This document shows positions 16,077-23,133 of a stretch of 24,881 nucleotides of DNA, in pieces. The stretch is from an uncultured Lachnospiraceae bacterium (GTDB lineage Bacteria; Bacillota; Clostridia; Lachnospirales; Lachnospiraceae): the NCBI GenBank assembly GCA_947628025.1, contig CANQYH010000008.1:1-24881 (forward strand), written 5' to 3'. Below the pieces are notes generated by a model. The model saw nothing but the letters and a program-made list of their open reading frames with translations. It made no database searches and was not told the origin of the DNA. Within the stretch, counting starts at the first letter, position 1. The number at the start of each line of letters is the position of its first letter. The translations under genes and the position numbers were made by a program.

Positions 16077-16895
16077 ATGGCTGAGGCACGTTACTTGATA
16101 TCGGATGCGGCCAGACAGGTCGATGTGGAGTCCCATGTTCTTCGCTATTGGGAGGACGAGCTGGAGCTGAATATCCCCCGCAACGATATGGGGCACCGCT
16201 ATTATACGGATTATCACATCCGCCTGTTTTGCCAGATCAGGGATCTGAAAGACAAGGGATATCAGCTGAAGGCAATCAAGAACGCCTTGAATAAAATGTC
16301 GGGCGCGATGGAGGACGATATTACCATCACCGAAGAGCTTATGGAGGAAGAGATGAAAGCAGCCTGGAAAGAAAATCATGCGAGGAATGAACTGGCAAAG
16401 GAAAACGGGAAAAACGGGGCGGACAAAAAAGCGAATACGTCGGAGGAACGCGTAGGACAAGCTGAGGCGGGCGGGGAGCAGCCCGGAAAGGAGCCTGAGC
16501 CGGCGGACGAGGCGGAGAAGGAGGAGCGCGGGAGCCTGGTCCCGGCGGAGAAAGCCCCGGCGGCGGTAACTGCGGAGGAGAAGATGGCGCAGTTTCAGGA
16601 GATCATGAATCATATCATCGGACAGGCTGTGGAAGCCCATATGGTCAGGATCAGCCGGGAGATCACGGAAGACGTCAGCGGCGCCGTCAGCGAGAACGTG
16701 ACGGACCGGGTCATGAAAGAGGTCGAATATCTGCTGCGGGTCAGCGATGAGAAAGAGGAAGAACGCTTCAAACAGCTGGACGAGACGATCCGCGCTTATC
16801 AGCTCAAAGGAAAAGGCCGGGCGGAAGCCGCGGCCACAAAAGTTCCTTTTTTTAAGAAAAAACGGTTTGGGAAGAGCGGGAAAAAGCTGTATTAG
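16077..16895 (+). CDS. MerR-type helix-turn-helix protein with long acidic linker and coiled coil
   Basis: A 272-residue probable DNA-binding protein. The N-terminal MerR-like domain (about residues 5-70; ISDAARQVDVESHVLRYWED, then GHRYYTDYHIRLF) resembles that of MerR regulators. In place of a ligand domain there is a charged low-complexity region rich in Glu, Lys, Ala and Pro (about 105-165), a predicted coiled coil (about 170-250) and a basic tail ending in KKKRFGKSGKKLY. This layout recalls RacA-type chromosome-organising proteins more than classical MerR activators, but homology to RacA is not shown. AAAGGAG lies 8 bases before ATG 16077; the reading frame is open to 16029 but without an RBS. 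Its stop codon overlaps that of the convergent hydrolase gene. Confidence 0.8.
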   Translation: MAEARYLISDAARQVDVESHVLRYWEDELELNIPRNDMGHRYYTDYHIRLFCQIRDLKDKGYQLKAIKNALNKMSGAMEDDITITEELMEEEMKAAWKENHARNELAKENGKNGADKKANTSEERVGQAEAGGEQPGKEPEPADEAEKEERGSLVPAEKAPAAVTAEEKMAQFQEIMNHIIGQAVEAHMVRISREITEDVSGAVSENVTDRVMKEVEYLLRVSDEKEEERFKQLDETIRAYQLKGKGRAEAAATKVPFFKKKRFGKSGKKLY

Positions 16896-17680
16896 GGCAG
16901 AATCCCGCTGCTGGCCGCCACAAACGCCTGAAAAAGGCGGGCGGCTGCGGGATCGTCCTCCCACAGGTATTCCGGATGCCATTGTACGGCCACCAGATAC
17001 GGATATCCCTCCATGATTACGCCCTCGATGATGCCGTCGGGGGCGTAAGCGCATACAGAGAGTCCCGGCGCAGCGTCGCGGACCGCCTGGTGGTGGGTGC
17101 TGTTGACGCGTAGGATCAAATGCGAAGCCGCGGCGTGTTCCGGATCAAGGTTCGTCGGCCCGGCCGCTTTGTCCGCGCCGCGGCAGATCCGTTCCAGCAG
17201 GCTTCCGGCCGTGACCTGCACCGTATGAGAGGGGACGCGGTGGGGGAATGGCTGCTGGTGGGCGATGGGGAACACCCGCTCCGTCTGGGAGGGGATATCC
17301 TGGTAAATGGTTCCGCCCAGTCCCACATTGATGATCTGGATGCCGCGACAGATGCCCATGACGGGCTTTCGCTGCTCCATGACCAGTTTAAGGAGCGCCA
17401 GCTCCATCCGGTCGCGTTTCACCGAGGCCTCTCCGCATCCCATGCGCGTTTCCTCCCCGAACAGGAACGGATGGGGATCCGGCCCGCCGGTAAAGAGAAA
17501 ACCGTCCAGCTCCGCCGCCAGGCATTTTAGATCTTCTTCGGAGGCCTCCAACGGCAGGATCACCGGGATCCCGCCCGCCGCCAGGATCGCCCGCGGGCAG
17601 TAAGGCGACAGGGAGACTTCATCCGTGTGGATGTTGTGAGACGATGTCAGGCCGATCAGCGGTTTTTTGATATTTTCCAT
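16892..17680 (-). CDS. Class I glutamine-amidotransferase-like hydrolase, gamma-glutamyl-GABA hydrolase (PuuD) type
   Basis: Enzymes of the peptidase C26 family release gamma-linked glutamate; PuuD cleaves gamma-glutamyl-GABA in putrescine breakdown. This cytoplasmic 262-residue protein has the nucleophile Cys111 (MGICRGIQ) and the pair His235 and Glu237 (QWHPE), giving a complete triad. FTGGPDPHP and STHHQAV are also typical. No other putrescine-degradation gene is adjacent, so the real substrate may be another gamma-glutamyl compound. AAGGA lies 6 bases before the ATG. Its TAA stop overlaps the TAG stop of the convergent MerR-type gene, and no terminator is visible between them. Confidence 0.88.
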   Translation of the reverse strand: MENIKKPLIGLTSSHNIHTDEVSLSPYCPRAILAAGGIPVILPLEASEEDLKCLAAELDGFLFTGGPDPHPFLFGEETRMGCGEASVKRDRMELALLKLVMEQRKPVMGICRGIQIINVGLGGTIYQDIPSQTERVFPIAHQQPFPHRVPSHTVQVTAGSLLERICRGADKAAGPTNLDPEHAAASHLILRVNSTHHQAVRDAAPGLSVCAYAPDGIIEGVIMEGYPYLVAVQWHPEYLWEDDPAAARLFQAFVAASSGILP

Positions 17681-17770
17681 GTAAGATCCTTTCTTTTATC
17701 GCAGCCCGGAACGTCCCGGGACTCAAAATGATCGTGCATCCGTGCTTTTATGGACAGACCGGACGCGGGC

Positions 17771-17806
17771 AAAACAAAATGCCCCTCCCGTGGCGGAAAG
17801 GGCATT
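17771..17806 (-). terminator. Intrinsic terminator after ferredoxin
   Basis: On the minus strand, AATGCCC pairs with GGGCATT across an inner hairpin formed by TCCG and CGGGA, and is followed by TTGTTTT. It lies 14 bases beyond the ferredoxin stop and separates it from the hydrolase gene downstream. Confidence 0.75.
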
Positions 17807-17819
17807 ATGTAGAACCTCA

Positions 17820-17990
17820 TTAAGCCTCGCTGATCGCTCCGGTCGGGCAGGCAGCCTCGCAGGCGCCGCAATCGATGCAGGTATCAGCATCTACTACGTA
17901 CTGTCCGTCTCCCATGGAGATCGCGCCTACCGGGCACTCGCCCTCGCAGGTCCCACAGGCTACGCAAGCATCACTAATAACACGAGCCAT
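17820..17990 (-). CDS. 2[4Fe-4S] ferredoxin, clostridial type
   Basis: A 56-residue low-potential electron carrier of anaerobic metabolism. It contains two cluster-binding motifs with classical spacing: CVACGTCEGECP near the N-terminus and CIDCGACEAACP near the C-terminus, each Cys-x2-Cys-x2-Cys-x3-Cys-Pro. This is the standard clostridial ferredoxin length and internal duplication. AAGGAGG precedes the ATG by a few bases. A clear promoter lies upstream and an intrinsic terminator downstream, so it is an independent unit. The redox partners are not encoded in the window. Confidence 0.97.
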   Translation of the reverse strand: MARVISDACVACGTCEGECPVGAISMGDGQYVVDADTCIDCGACEAACPTGAISEA

Positions 17991-18028
17991 AATAAATACC
18001 TCCTTGAATTTTCTTTACATGTGTACTT

Positions 18029-18057
18029 ATTCTATACCATATTTAAAAAATATTCAA
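18029..18057 (-). promoter_or_regulatory. Promoter of the ferredoxin gene
   Basis: Read on the minus strand, TTGAAT (18057-18052) and TAGAAT (18034-18029) have a 17-base spacer that is very AT-rich. An extended-type TGG precedes the overlapping TATAGA. This fits strong, constitutive expression of ferredoxin. Confidence 0.7.
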
Positions 18058-18082
18058 GAGGAAATTGTGAATACAAATGTAC

Positions 18083-18107
18083 AAAATTGGGAGCATCTTT
18101 CCGCTCC
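18083..18107 (-). terminator. Probable terminator of mecA
   Basis: On the minus strand GGAGC (18107-18103) pairs with GCTCC (18094-18090) over an 8-base loop and is followed by CAATTTT. The stem is short and the T run is broken, so confidence is moderate. A 12-base palindrome CTCCGGCCGGAG overlaps it. Confidence 0.4.
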
Positions 18108-18116
18108 GGCCGGAGA

Positions 18117-18848
18117 TCAAAACTGCCTCATCACCTGCAGGGCCCGGTCGCGGCAGATCACTTCATAATGCTCCGCGTAATAGGCCTCGCTGGAGTATTC
18201 GTGGCGGATCTTGGCGCCGTATTCCGACAGGATGTTGCAGGCCCGGCTGAACGACAGATCGTCGGCCCCGTCGTGCTTTACGACCAGGAAATACTGACGG
18301 CTGTCCGGCTTTTTATACAGAGTATTGACCCCGTCGTAGAGATCCCCGCAGGCTCTGGCGGCGTCGGATACCCGGTCCAGGTTCTCGAACGAGTAGACCC
18401 GCATCGAAGCGGCCGCCTGTCCGTCCTGACTGTCTTCGTCCGGCTCCGCCAGCGCGTCGTCATCCGCATCGGCCGGAAGTCCCAGCAGCTTGGCCAGTCC
18501 GTCGGCGCCCTCCAGCAATTCGCTGGCCAGTTCCGCGATCGAATCGCCGTCGTCCTCACCGGACGGCGCGAATTTGGAAAAGCGGGTATCCAGTTCTTCC
18601 GGATCTTCGATCTTGGTGATGACCAGCATGACGCTTTCATTGGAAAGCGGGATCGCCTCTACCATCAGCGGGATGTCCTCCGCCTCGAAGCCCACCTCGC
18701 TGGACGCTTTCTGGATCATCTCGCGAAACAGCCCCCGCGCTTTTTCTGTCCCGTAGGCCAGTTCCCGGATGTTCAGATTGCGCGCGCTCAGATCGAAGCT
18801 GGTCAGCGTGCAGCGGATCTGGTTCTCATTGATTCGTTCTATTTTCAT
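18117..18848 (-). CDS. mecA: Adaptor protein MecA
   Basis: MecA delivers substrate proteins to the ClpC-ClpP protease. The 243-residue protein has the family N-terminal domain (MKIERINENQIRCTLTSFDL, then a helix with REMIQKAS), an acidic linker rich in Asp, Glu and Ala (about 95-150), and the C-terminal ClpC-binding domain (VYSFENLDRVSDAA and SEYYAE-like segments near the end). Length and layout are normal. AAGGAAGTGAT lies just upstream of the ATG. It is divergent from the kinase module, with about 190 bases between the starts. Confidence 0.9.
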   Translation of the reverse strand: MKIERINENQIRCTLTSFDLSARNLNIRELAYGTEKARGLFREMIQKASSEVGFEAEDIPLMVEAIPLSNESVMLVITKIEDPEELDTRFSKFAPSGEDDGDSIAELASELLEGADGLAKLLGLPADADDDALAEPDEDSQDGQAAASMRVYSFENLDRVSDAARACGDLYDGVNTLYKKPDSRQYFLVVKHDGADDLSFSRACNILSEYGAKIRHEYSSEAYYAEHYEVICRDRALQVMRQF

Positions 18849-18893
18849 AGGATCACTTCCTTCCCTTAAAGGCGAGTAAAATCGGTCACCATA

Positions 18894-18923
18894 AATATAC
18901 TATATGTTACGGTCAAATATCAA
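18894..18923 (-). promoter_or_regulatory. Probable mecA promoter
   Basis: On the minus strand TTGATA (18923-18918) and TATATT (18899-18894) are 18 bases apart. A second combination, TTGACC with TATGGT at a 17-base spacing, overlaps it, so the exact -10 box is uncertain. The stretch is strikingly AT-rich. Confidence 0.45.
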
Positions 18924-18973
18924 TTCCTATGTAGAAAATTTTTAAAAAAATTTTGGAATTTTTCATTTTTCCG

Positions 18974-19002
18974 TTGCGAAAACAGGACGGGCGTATTAAA
19001 AT
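18974..19002 (+). promoter_or_regulatory. Promoter of the kinase/MinD-like module
   Basis: TTGCGA at 18974-18979 and TAAAAT at 18997-19002 have a 17-base spacer. The predicted start near 19009 gives an unusually short leader of about 27 bases before the GTG at 19036. Confidence 0.6.
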
Positions 19003-19035
19003 AGACAATGTAAGAGGTGGTATTGAAAAAAGGAG

Positions 19036-20457
19036 GTGGCTGAGAAGGACACCATTCTGTTTGGAAAATACCAACTGGTTCGTATCCTGGGACAGGGGCG
19101 GAGCGGCACCGTGTATCTGGCGTTTCACAAAGAGCTGGAAGAGTACCGTGCCATCAAGCAGGTTCCCAAATCGGCGGCCTGCTACGAGCAGTTCCGCAAG
19201 GAGGCGCTGCTTTTAAAGCGGCTCCGGCACCCCGGTATCCCATTGGTATACGATTTGGAAGAAGACGCTCAATACAGTTATCTGATCGAAGAGTTTCTCG
19301 AAGGAGACTCTGTCTACGGCCTCGTAGCGAAGCGGGGCCATCTGAACCAGGACGAAGCCGTCACATACGGCATACAGATATGCGGCCTGGTCCATTATCT
19401 GCATTCAGCAGAAGATATCCCTATTTTATATCTGGATCTGCAGCCGGGGAACCTATTGGTCTGTCACGGGCAGGTAAAACTTTTGGATTTCGATCATTCG
19501 GACACGCTCACAGACGCCAACGCAGCTTCAACACGCTATGGCACGCCGGGATTTTTCGCCCCGGAACAGGCTTCCGACGGCCGCCTGGGTGTCCGCACGG
19601 ACGTGTACCAGATCGGCGCGGTATTATTCTATCTGCTTACGGGGCGGCCGCAGACGCGCGAAAGCGCGGACGGGATCCCCGGGAAAATAGGAACCATTAT
19701 CCGGCGCTGCCTCAGCCCCGACCCGGCGATGCGCTATGCTTCCGCCAGGGAGGTGGAGGAGGAGCTGGAACAGTTGCGCTCCCATACAGAGTGCGCAGGT
19801 CAATTACAATCACCATCTCTTACGATTGCCCTCGTCGGCGCGCGGCCCGGCGCGGGAACCACTCATATCGCGATCGGTCTTTGCGCGTATTTAAATCGCG
19901 CGGGCCGGCCGGCTCTTTACGAAGAACGCAGCCATTCCAACGATGTGCGGAATATGGCGGCCCGGCTGGGGATCCGGGCGGATTCCTACGGGATCTATAC
20001 GATCTTTGGGCTGCCCATGAAGCCGCGTTACGGGGAGGCCGTACGCCTGAAAGCCGGCAGTTATCCTATCGTTGTGCGGGATTACGGCGCGGAGTGGGAA
20101 ACGTTCGAGGCCGACGGCGGACCGGAACGGTTTACGGCCGTCTGGCGGATCCTCGGCGGCAAATGGTGGGACCGCTTCCCACAGGGAGAAAAAACGGCGG
20201 CTAACGAGTTCTTTCTATACAATCATGCGCTGCCCGGCGCGCTCCGGCAGGAACAGACGCCGGGGATCAGAGCGCGGTCATACCGGACGCCCGAATTTGC
20301 GGACCCGTTTCATCCGGGAAGCGAGGGGAATTCTTTTTATGAGCGGATCACCGGCGAGATGGGGAGACAGTCCGGGCGAAAGAAAGGAAACGGTGCATGG
20401 GATATTTTCAGAAAAAGAAAGAGCGGACCGCCGGGGAGGCGAGGATCACGGGAGTGA
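19036..20457 (+). CDS. Ser/Thr-kinase-like protein fused to a MinD/ParA-like P-loop domain
   Basis: A 473-residue fusion with no membrane segment, so probably cytoplasmic. Residues about 10-250 are a Hanks-type kinase domain: Gly-rich loop (GQGRSGTV, 20-27), Lys41 (AIK), Glu56, catalytic-loop Asp134 (YLDLQPGN, with Gln136 where Lys is usual), DFD at 151-153 instead of DFG, and APE at 175-177. Residues about 261-445 look like a MinD/ParA-type domain: GARPGAGTTH (268-277, Thr275 in the position of the Walker A Lys) and IVVRDYG (Asp349) as a Walker B-like strand. The C-terminal tail is basic. The start is uncertain: GTG 19036 overlaps the only AGGAGG, an in-frame stop lies at 19024, and CTG 19057 after GAAGGA is an alternative. 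It overlaps the next gene by 61 bases. Substrates are unknown. Confidence 0.82.
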   Translation: MAEKDTILFGKYQLVRILGQGRSGTVYLAFHKELEEYRAIKQVPKSAACYEQFRKEALLLKRLRHPGIPLVYDLEEDAQYSYLIEEFLEGDSVYGLVAKRGHLNQDEAVTYGIQICGLVHYLHSAEDIPILYLDLQPGNLLVCHGQVKLLDFDHSDTLTDANAASTRYGTPGFFAPEQASDGRLGVRTDVYQIGAVLFYLLTGRPQTRESADGIPGKIGTIIRRCLSPDPAMRYASAREVEEELEQLRSHTECAGQLQSPSLTIALVGARPGAGTTHIAIGLCAYLNRAGRPALYEERSHSNDVRNMAARLGIRADSYGIYTIFGLPMKPRYGEAVRLKAGSYPIVVRDYGAEWETFEADGGPERFTAVWRILGGKWWDRFPQGEKTAANEFFLYNHALPGALRQEQTPGIRARSYRTPEFADPFHPGSEGNSFYERITGEMGRQSGRKKGNGAWDIFRKRKSGPPGRRGSRE

Positions 20458-20999
20458 CGGGAGCAGGACGCGGGACAGGCACGACGCATCTGTGCGTGCT
20501 CGCGGCCAATTATTTATGCGGCGCCTGCGGGCGCAGGACGGCGGTCCTGGAATGGAACAGCCATGGGGATTTTGCAAAATTTGGCAGCGTTTGCACAGGA
20601 CGTTCGGCGTCTGAGAGCCGCTATCGGATTCAGGAGGCAGATTTTTTTCCGGCGTCGTCGGCGGAGACGCTGGCGGATTGTCTTCACAGGGGCTACGAGG
20701 AGATCCTGATCGATTTCGGAAGCCTCGGAGAGCAGTCCGGCCAGGAACTGCTGCGATGCCACAGGGTACTTTTGACGGTTTCCTTCAGCGAGTGGCAGAT
20801 GGGGGCGTTTGGGGAACCGGAAGCATGGGAGGAACGCGCCGCTGCAAACGGCTGGCAATGCCTGGCTGCCTTTGGCAGCGAGGAATCCAGGATTCGATGG
20901 AATAAAAGACGCAGACCAACCGTGCGGCGGGTTCCCTTTTCAGCGGACGCTTTCACGGTCACAGAACAGGTGATGGAGTTCATGAGAAAACTCCTGTGA
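20397..20999 (+). CDS. MinD/ParA-like P-loop protein without the Walker A lysine
   Basis: A 200-residue protein, short for MinD or ParA. It has GAGRGTGTTH at 22-31, with Thr29 where Walker A has Lys, then an ATPase-like helix (LCVLAANYL). LEWNSHGDF at 51-59 matches the position of the MinD LDxDxxG strand, and LIDFG carries Asp106 as a Walker B-like residue. Its P-loop region, the E..SH.D motif and the hhhhD[FY]G motif are all shared with the C-terminal domain of the preceding kinase fusion, so the two domains are paralogous. AAAGGA lies 9-10 bases before the ATG, inside the kinase gene, indicating translational coupling. It may bind nucleotide weakly or have become a scaffold. TadZ/CpaE-like relatives are another possibility, but no pilus genes are nearby. 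Confidence 0.75.
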   Translation: MGYFQKKKERTAGEARITGVTGAGRGTGTTHLCVLAANYLCGACGRRTAVLEWNSHGDFAKFGSVCTGRSASESRYRIQEADFFPASSAETLADCLHRGYEEILIDFGSLGEQSGQELLRCHRVLLTVSFSEWQMGAFGEPEAWEERAAANGWQCLAAFGSEESRIRWNKRRRPTVRRVPFSADAFTVTEQVMEFMRKLL

Positions 21000-21078
21000 C
21001 GGCGGATTTTCCCGAACGATGTGTCACGACAGCCTCCGGGAAAGGGACGACCGCGGCAGGAGCGGGAAGGGAAGAACG

Positions 21079-21303
21079 ATGGATGAGCAATTTCTTGAGG
21101 AGCAGAAACAGTACGTAGACGGCCTCAGGCGCTATGAAGCCAAAGGGATCCCGATCTATATCGACGGGGAGATTCCCCGGGAGGAGGATTGGAGCAAGAT
21201 TTTTCAGGTTCAGGAAGACGGTTCCTTTTATATGTGCGATTACGTAGGCGCAGCGGAGGGCCGTCTGAGAGAGATCCGGTTTGACCGCGTGTATAACCGG
21301 TAA
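21079..21303 (+). CDS. Small protein of unknown function (74 residues) following the MinD-like gene
   Basis: The protein is acidic at the N-terminus (MDEQFLEEQKQYVDGLRRYE), followed by a short beta-like stretch (IPIYIDGE) and a basic C-terminus (REIRFDRVYNR). A single Cys sits in MCDYVG. There is no signal peptide or membrane segment. I do not recognise the family. ATG 21079 is preferred because GGAAGGGAAG lies just upstream; the frame is open to an ATG at 21019 with a weaker context. It is 79 bases after the MinD-like gene with no terminator between, so it is probably in the same operon and may work with the kinase module. Confidence 0.6.
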   Translation: MDEQFLEEQKQYVDGLRRYEAKGIPIYIDGEIPREEDWSKIFQVQEDGSFYMCDYVGAAEGRLREIRFDRVYNR

Positions 21304-21399
21304 ACAAGTGGGGCCCCGGGGGAGCATCATCCTTCGTTCACAGCCGACCAGGGGCGCAGGGAGGGCGGGAATTTAAAGAAAATTTAAGAAGTCAGCAGA

Positions 21400-21416
21400 C
21401 AAAAGTGTGGTATACT
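21400..21416 (+). promoter_or_regulatory. Extended -10 promoter before the GH18 gene
   Basis: TATACT at 21411-21416 is preceded by TGG, giving an extended -10 element, but no convincing -35 box sits 16-18 bases upstream. Two similar AT-rich words, ATTTAAAGAA and AATTTAAGAA, lie just before it at 21371-21390 and could be an UP element. Confidence 0.45.
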
Positions 21417-21458
21417 TAATCTATATGCTATCATTCTGGGTACATAGGAGGAAAAGGA

Positions 21459-23120
21459 TTGAAACGGGAATGGATTCCGGCCGCGGTCGTGGCGGGGCTT
21501 CTGCTGTTGGTCCTCGCGGGAGCTGCGGCAGTAAAATACATAGATCAGTTCATCCCGACGAAAGAGAAAGCGGATCTTGCCAGTCTTTTAGAAGTGACAG
21601 GCGAGGAGACGGCGCTGTTTTATAACGACGAGCTGCTGGAGGTCAAGGGGATCACCCGCGACGGCTCCGCCTATCTTCCGCTCGACTGGGTCAACGACTG
21701 TCTGAACGAGCGGTTTTACTGGGATGACGTAGAGAAAATGCTGGTGTACACGCTGCCGGATACGATCGTATATGCGGACCGCCGGACGATGGGGAGCGGA
21801 GATAAGCCGCTGCTGCTGGTAGAGGACAGCGGGATATACCTGTCCGTGGGCCTGATCAGCAATTATACGGACGTCCGGGCGGAGCTTTTTACGGACGGCG
21901 GCGCTAACCGGCTGTATCTCTACGACGTTTGGGGGAATATAGAGACCGCTGCCGCCGGGAAAGAGGCGGCGGTGCGCGTATCGGAGGATATCAAAAGCCC
22001 GGTCATAACCACTGTGGAGAAAGACGGGCTTATGAAAATACTGGAAGACCGCGGCGAATGGTCCCTGGTGCGGACGGACAGCGGTTATACAGGCTATATA
22101 CAGAATAAATTCATCGCCGGCACGGGGACGGAGGTCCGCGTCAGCACCTTTGAGGAGCCGGTCTATACCAGTCTCTCTCTGGGCGAGCCGGTCTGCCTGA
22201 TCTGGCACCAGGTCCTGGCGCAGGAGGACAACGATAAGCTGGACCGCCTGATCAGCGACACCCGGGGCGTCAACGTGATCTCACCTACCTGGTTCACGAT
22301 CATGGACAATAACGGCAGCCTGAATTCCTTTGCGGACCGCGATTATGTGGATAAAGTTCATGGGATGGGGATGCAGGTCTGGGCCGCTGTGGACAATTTT
22401 AATCTGTCCACGCCGGTCAATTCCGCGGTCCTGTTCTCGCAGACGTCGGTTCGGAAAAAGCTGATCGGCAATCTCCTGGACATGGCGGACGCGTACGATC
22501 TGGACGGTATCAATCTGGATATCGAGGGGATCAGCCAGGAGGCCATGCCTCATTATGTGCAGTTTATACGCGAATTTTCCATCGACTGCCGGGAGCGGGG
22601 GCTCATCCTGTCGGTGGACAATTACGTGCCCACCGCGTATACGGCGGGTTATAACCGGGCGGAGCAGGGGCGCGTGGCGGATTACGTGATCATCATGGGC
22701 TATGACGAACATTATTCCGGCAGCGAGGCGGGTTCCGTAGCTTCCCTGCCGTTTGTGGAGCAGGGGATCGTCGATACGCTGAAAGAAGTCCCGGCGGAAA
22801 AGGTGATCAACGCGATTCCGTTTTATACCAGGGTCTGGACCACGAAAGACGGCAAGCTGACATCGAAAGAGATGGGGCTCCGCGGGGCCATGAACTGGGT
22901 CATAGATAACGAGGTGGCTCTGTACTGGCAGGAGGAACTGGGACAATATTACGGCGAGCTGCGGACCGAGGATTCGGTGCAGGAGATATGGCAGGAGGAG
23001 GAACGGTCGCTGGGACTGAAGATGGACCTGATCCGGAAATATGACCTGGCGGGCGTGGCCTGCTGGAAACTGGGGCTCGATATGCCGGAGACCTGGGATA
23101 TCGTGAAGATCGATGAGTAA
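21459..23120 (+). CDS. Membrane-anchored GH18-type glycosyl hydrolase with stalk and SH3-like domains
   Basis: Probably acts on peptidoglycan or a related beta-linked glycan outside the cell. It has an N-terminal anchor or signal (about residues 4-25, no lipobox), a copper-amine-oxidase-N-like stalk domain (about 40-150), an SH3-like domain (about 165-220, GEWSLVRTDSGYTGYIQ) and a GH18 barrel (about 235-545). The barrel carries the DxxxDxE motif as DGINLDIE with catalytic Glu356, and YDEH downstream. This layout matches the YaaH/YdhD group of wall- and spore-associated hydrolases. The start is TTG 21459 with AGGAGG about 8 bases upstream. Whether it is expressed in sporulation cannot be judged from the sequence. 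It is followed closely by an exported phosphoesterase. Confidence 0.88.
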   Translation: MKREWIPAAVVAGLLLLVLAGAAAVKYIDQFIPTKEKADLASLLEVTGEETALFYNDELLEVKGITRDGSAYLPLDWVNDCLNERFYWDDVEKMLVYTLPDTIVYADRRTMGSGDKPLLLVEDSGIYLSVGLISNYTDVRAELFTDGGANRLYLYDVWGNIETAAAGKEAAVRVSEDIKSPVITTVEKDGLMKILEDRGEWSLVRTDSGYTGYIQNKFIAGTGTEVRVSTFEEPVYTSLSLGEPVCLIWHQVLAQEDNDKLDRLISDTRGVNVISPTWFTIMDNNGSLNSFADRDYVDKVHGMGMQVWAAVDNFNLSTPVNSAVLFSQTSVRKKLIGNLLDMADAYDLDGINLDIEGISQEAMPHYVQFIREFSIDCRERGLILSVDNYVPTAYTAGYNRAEQGRVADYVIIMGYDEHYSGSEAGSVASLPFVEQGIVDTLKEVPAEKVINAIPFYTRVWTTKDGKLTSKEMGLRGAMNWVIDNEVALYWQEELGQYYGELRTEDSVQEIWQEEERSLGLKMDLIRKYDLAGVACWKLGLDMPETWDIVKIDE

Positions 23121-23133
23121 GGGGCGGATGGAC

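Noticed and set aside
17742..18869. A 375-codon plus-strand open frame opposite ferredoxin and mecA
   Set aside because: It runs antisense through ferredoxin, its promoter and all of mecA, and has no plausible RBS or motif.
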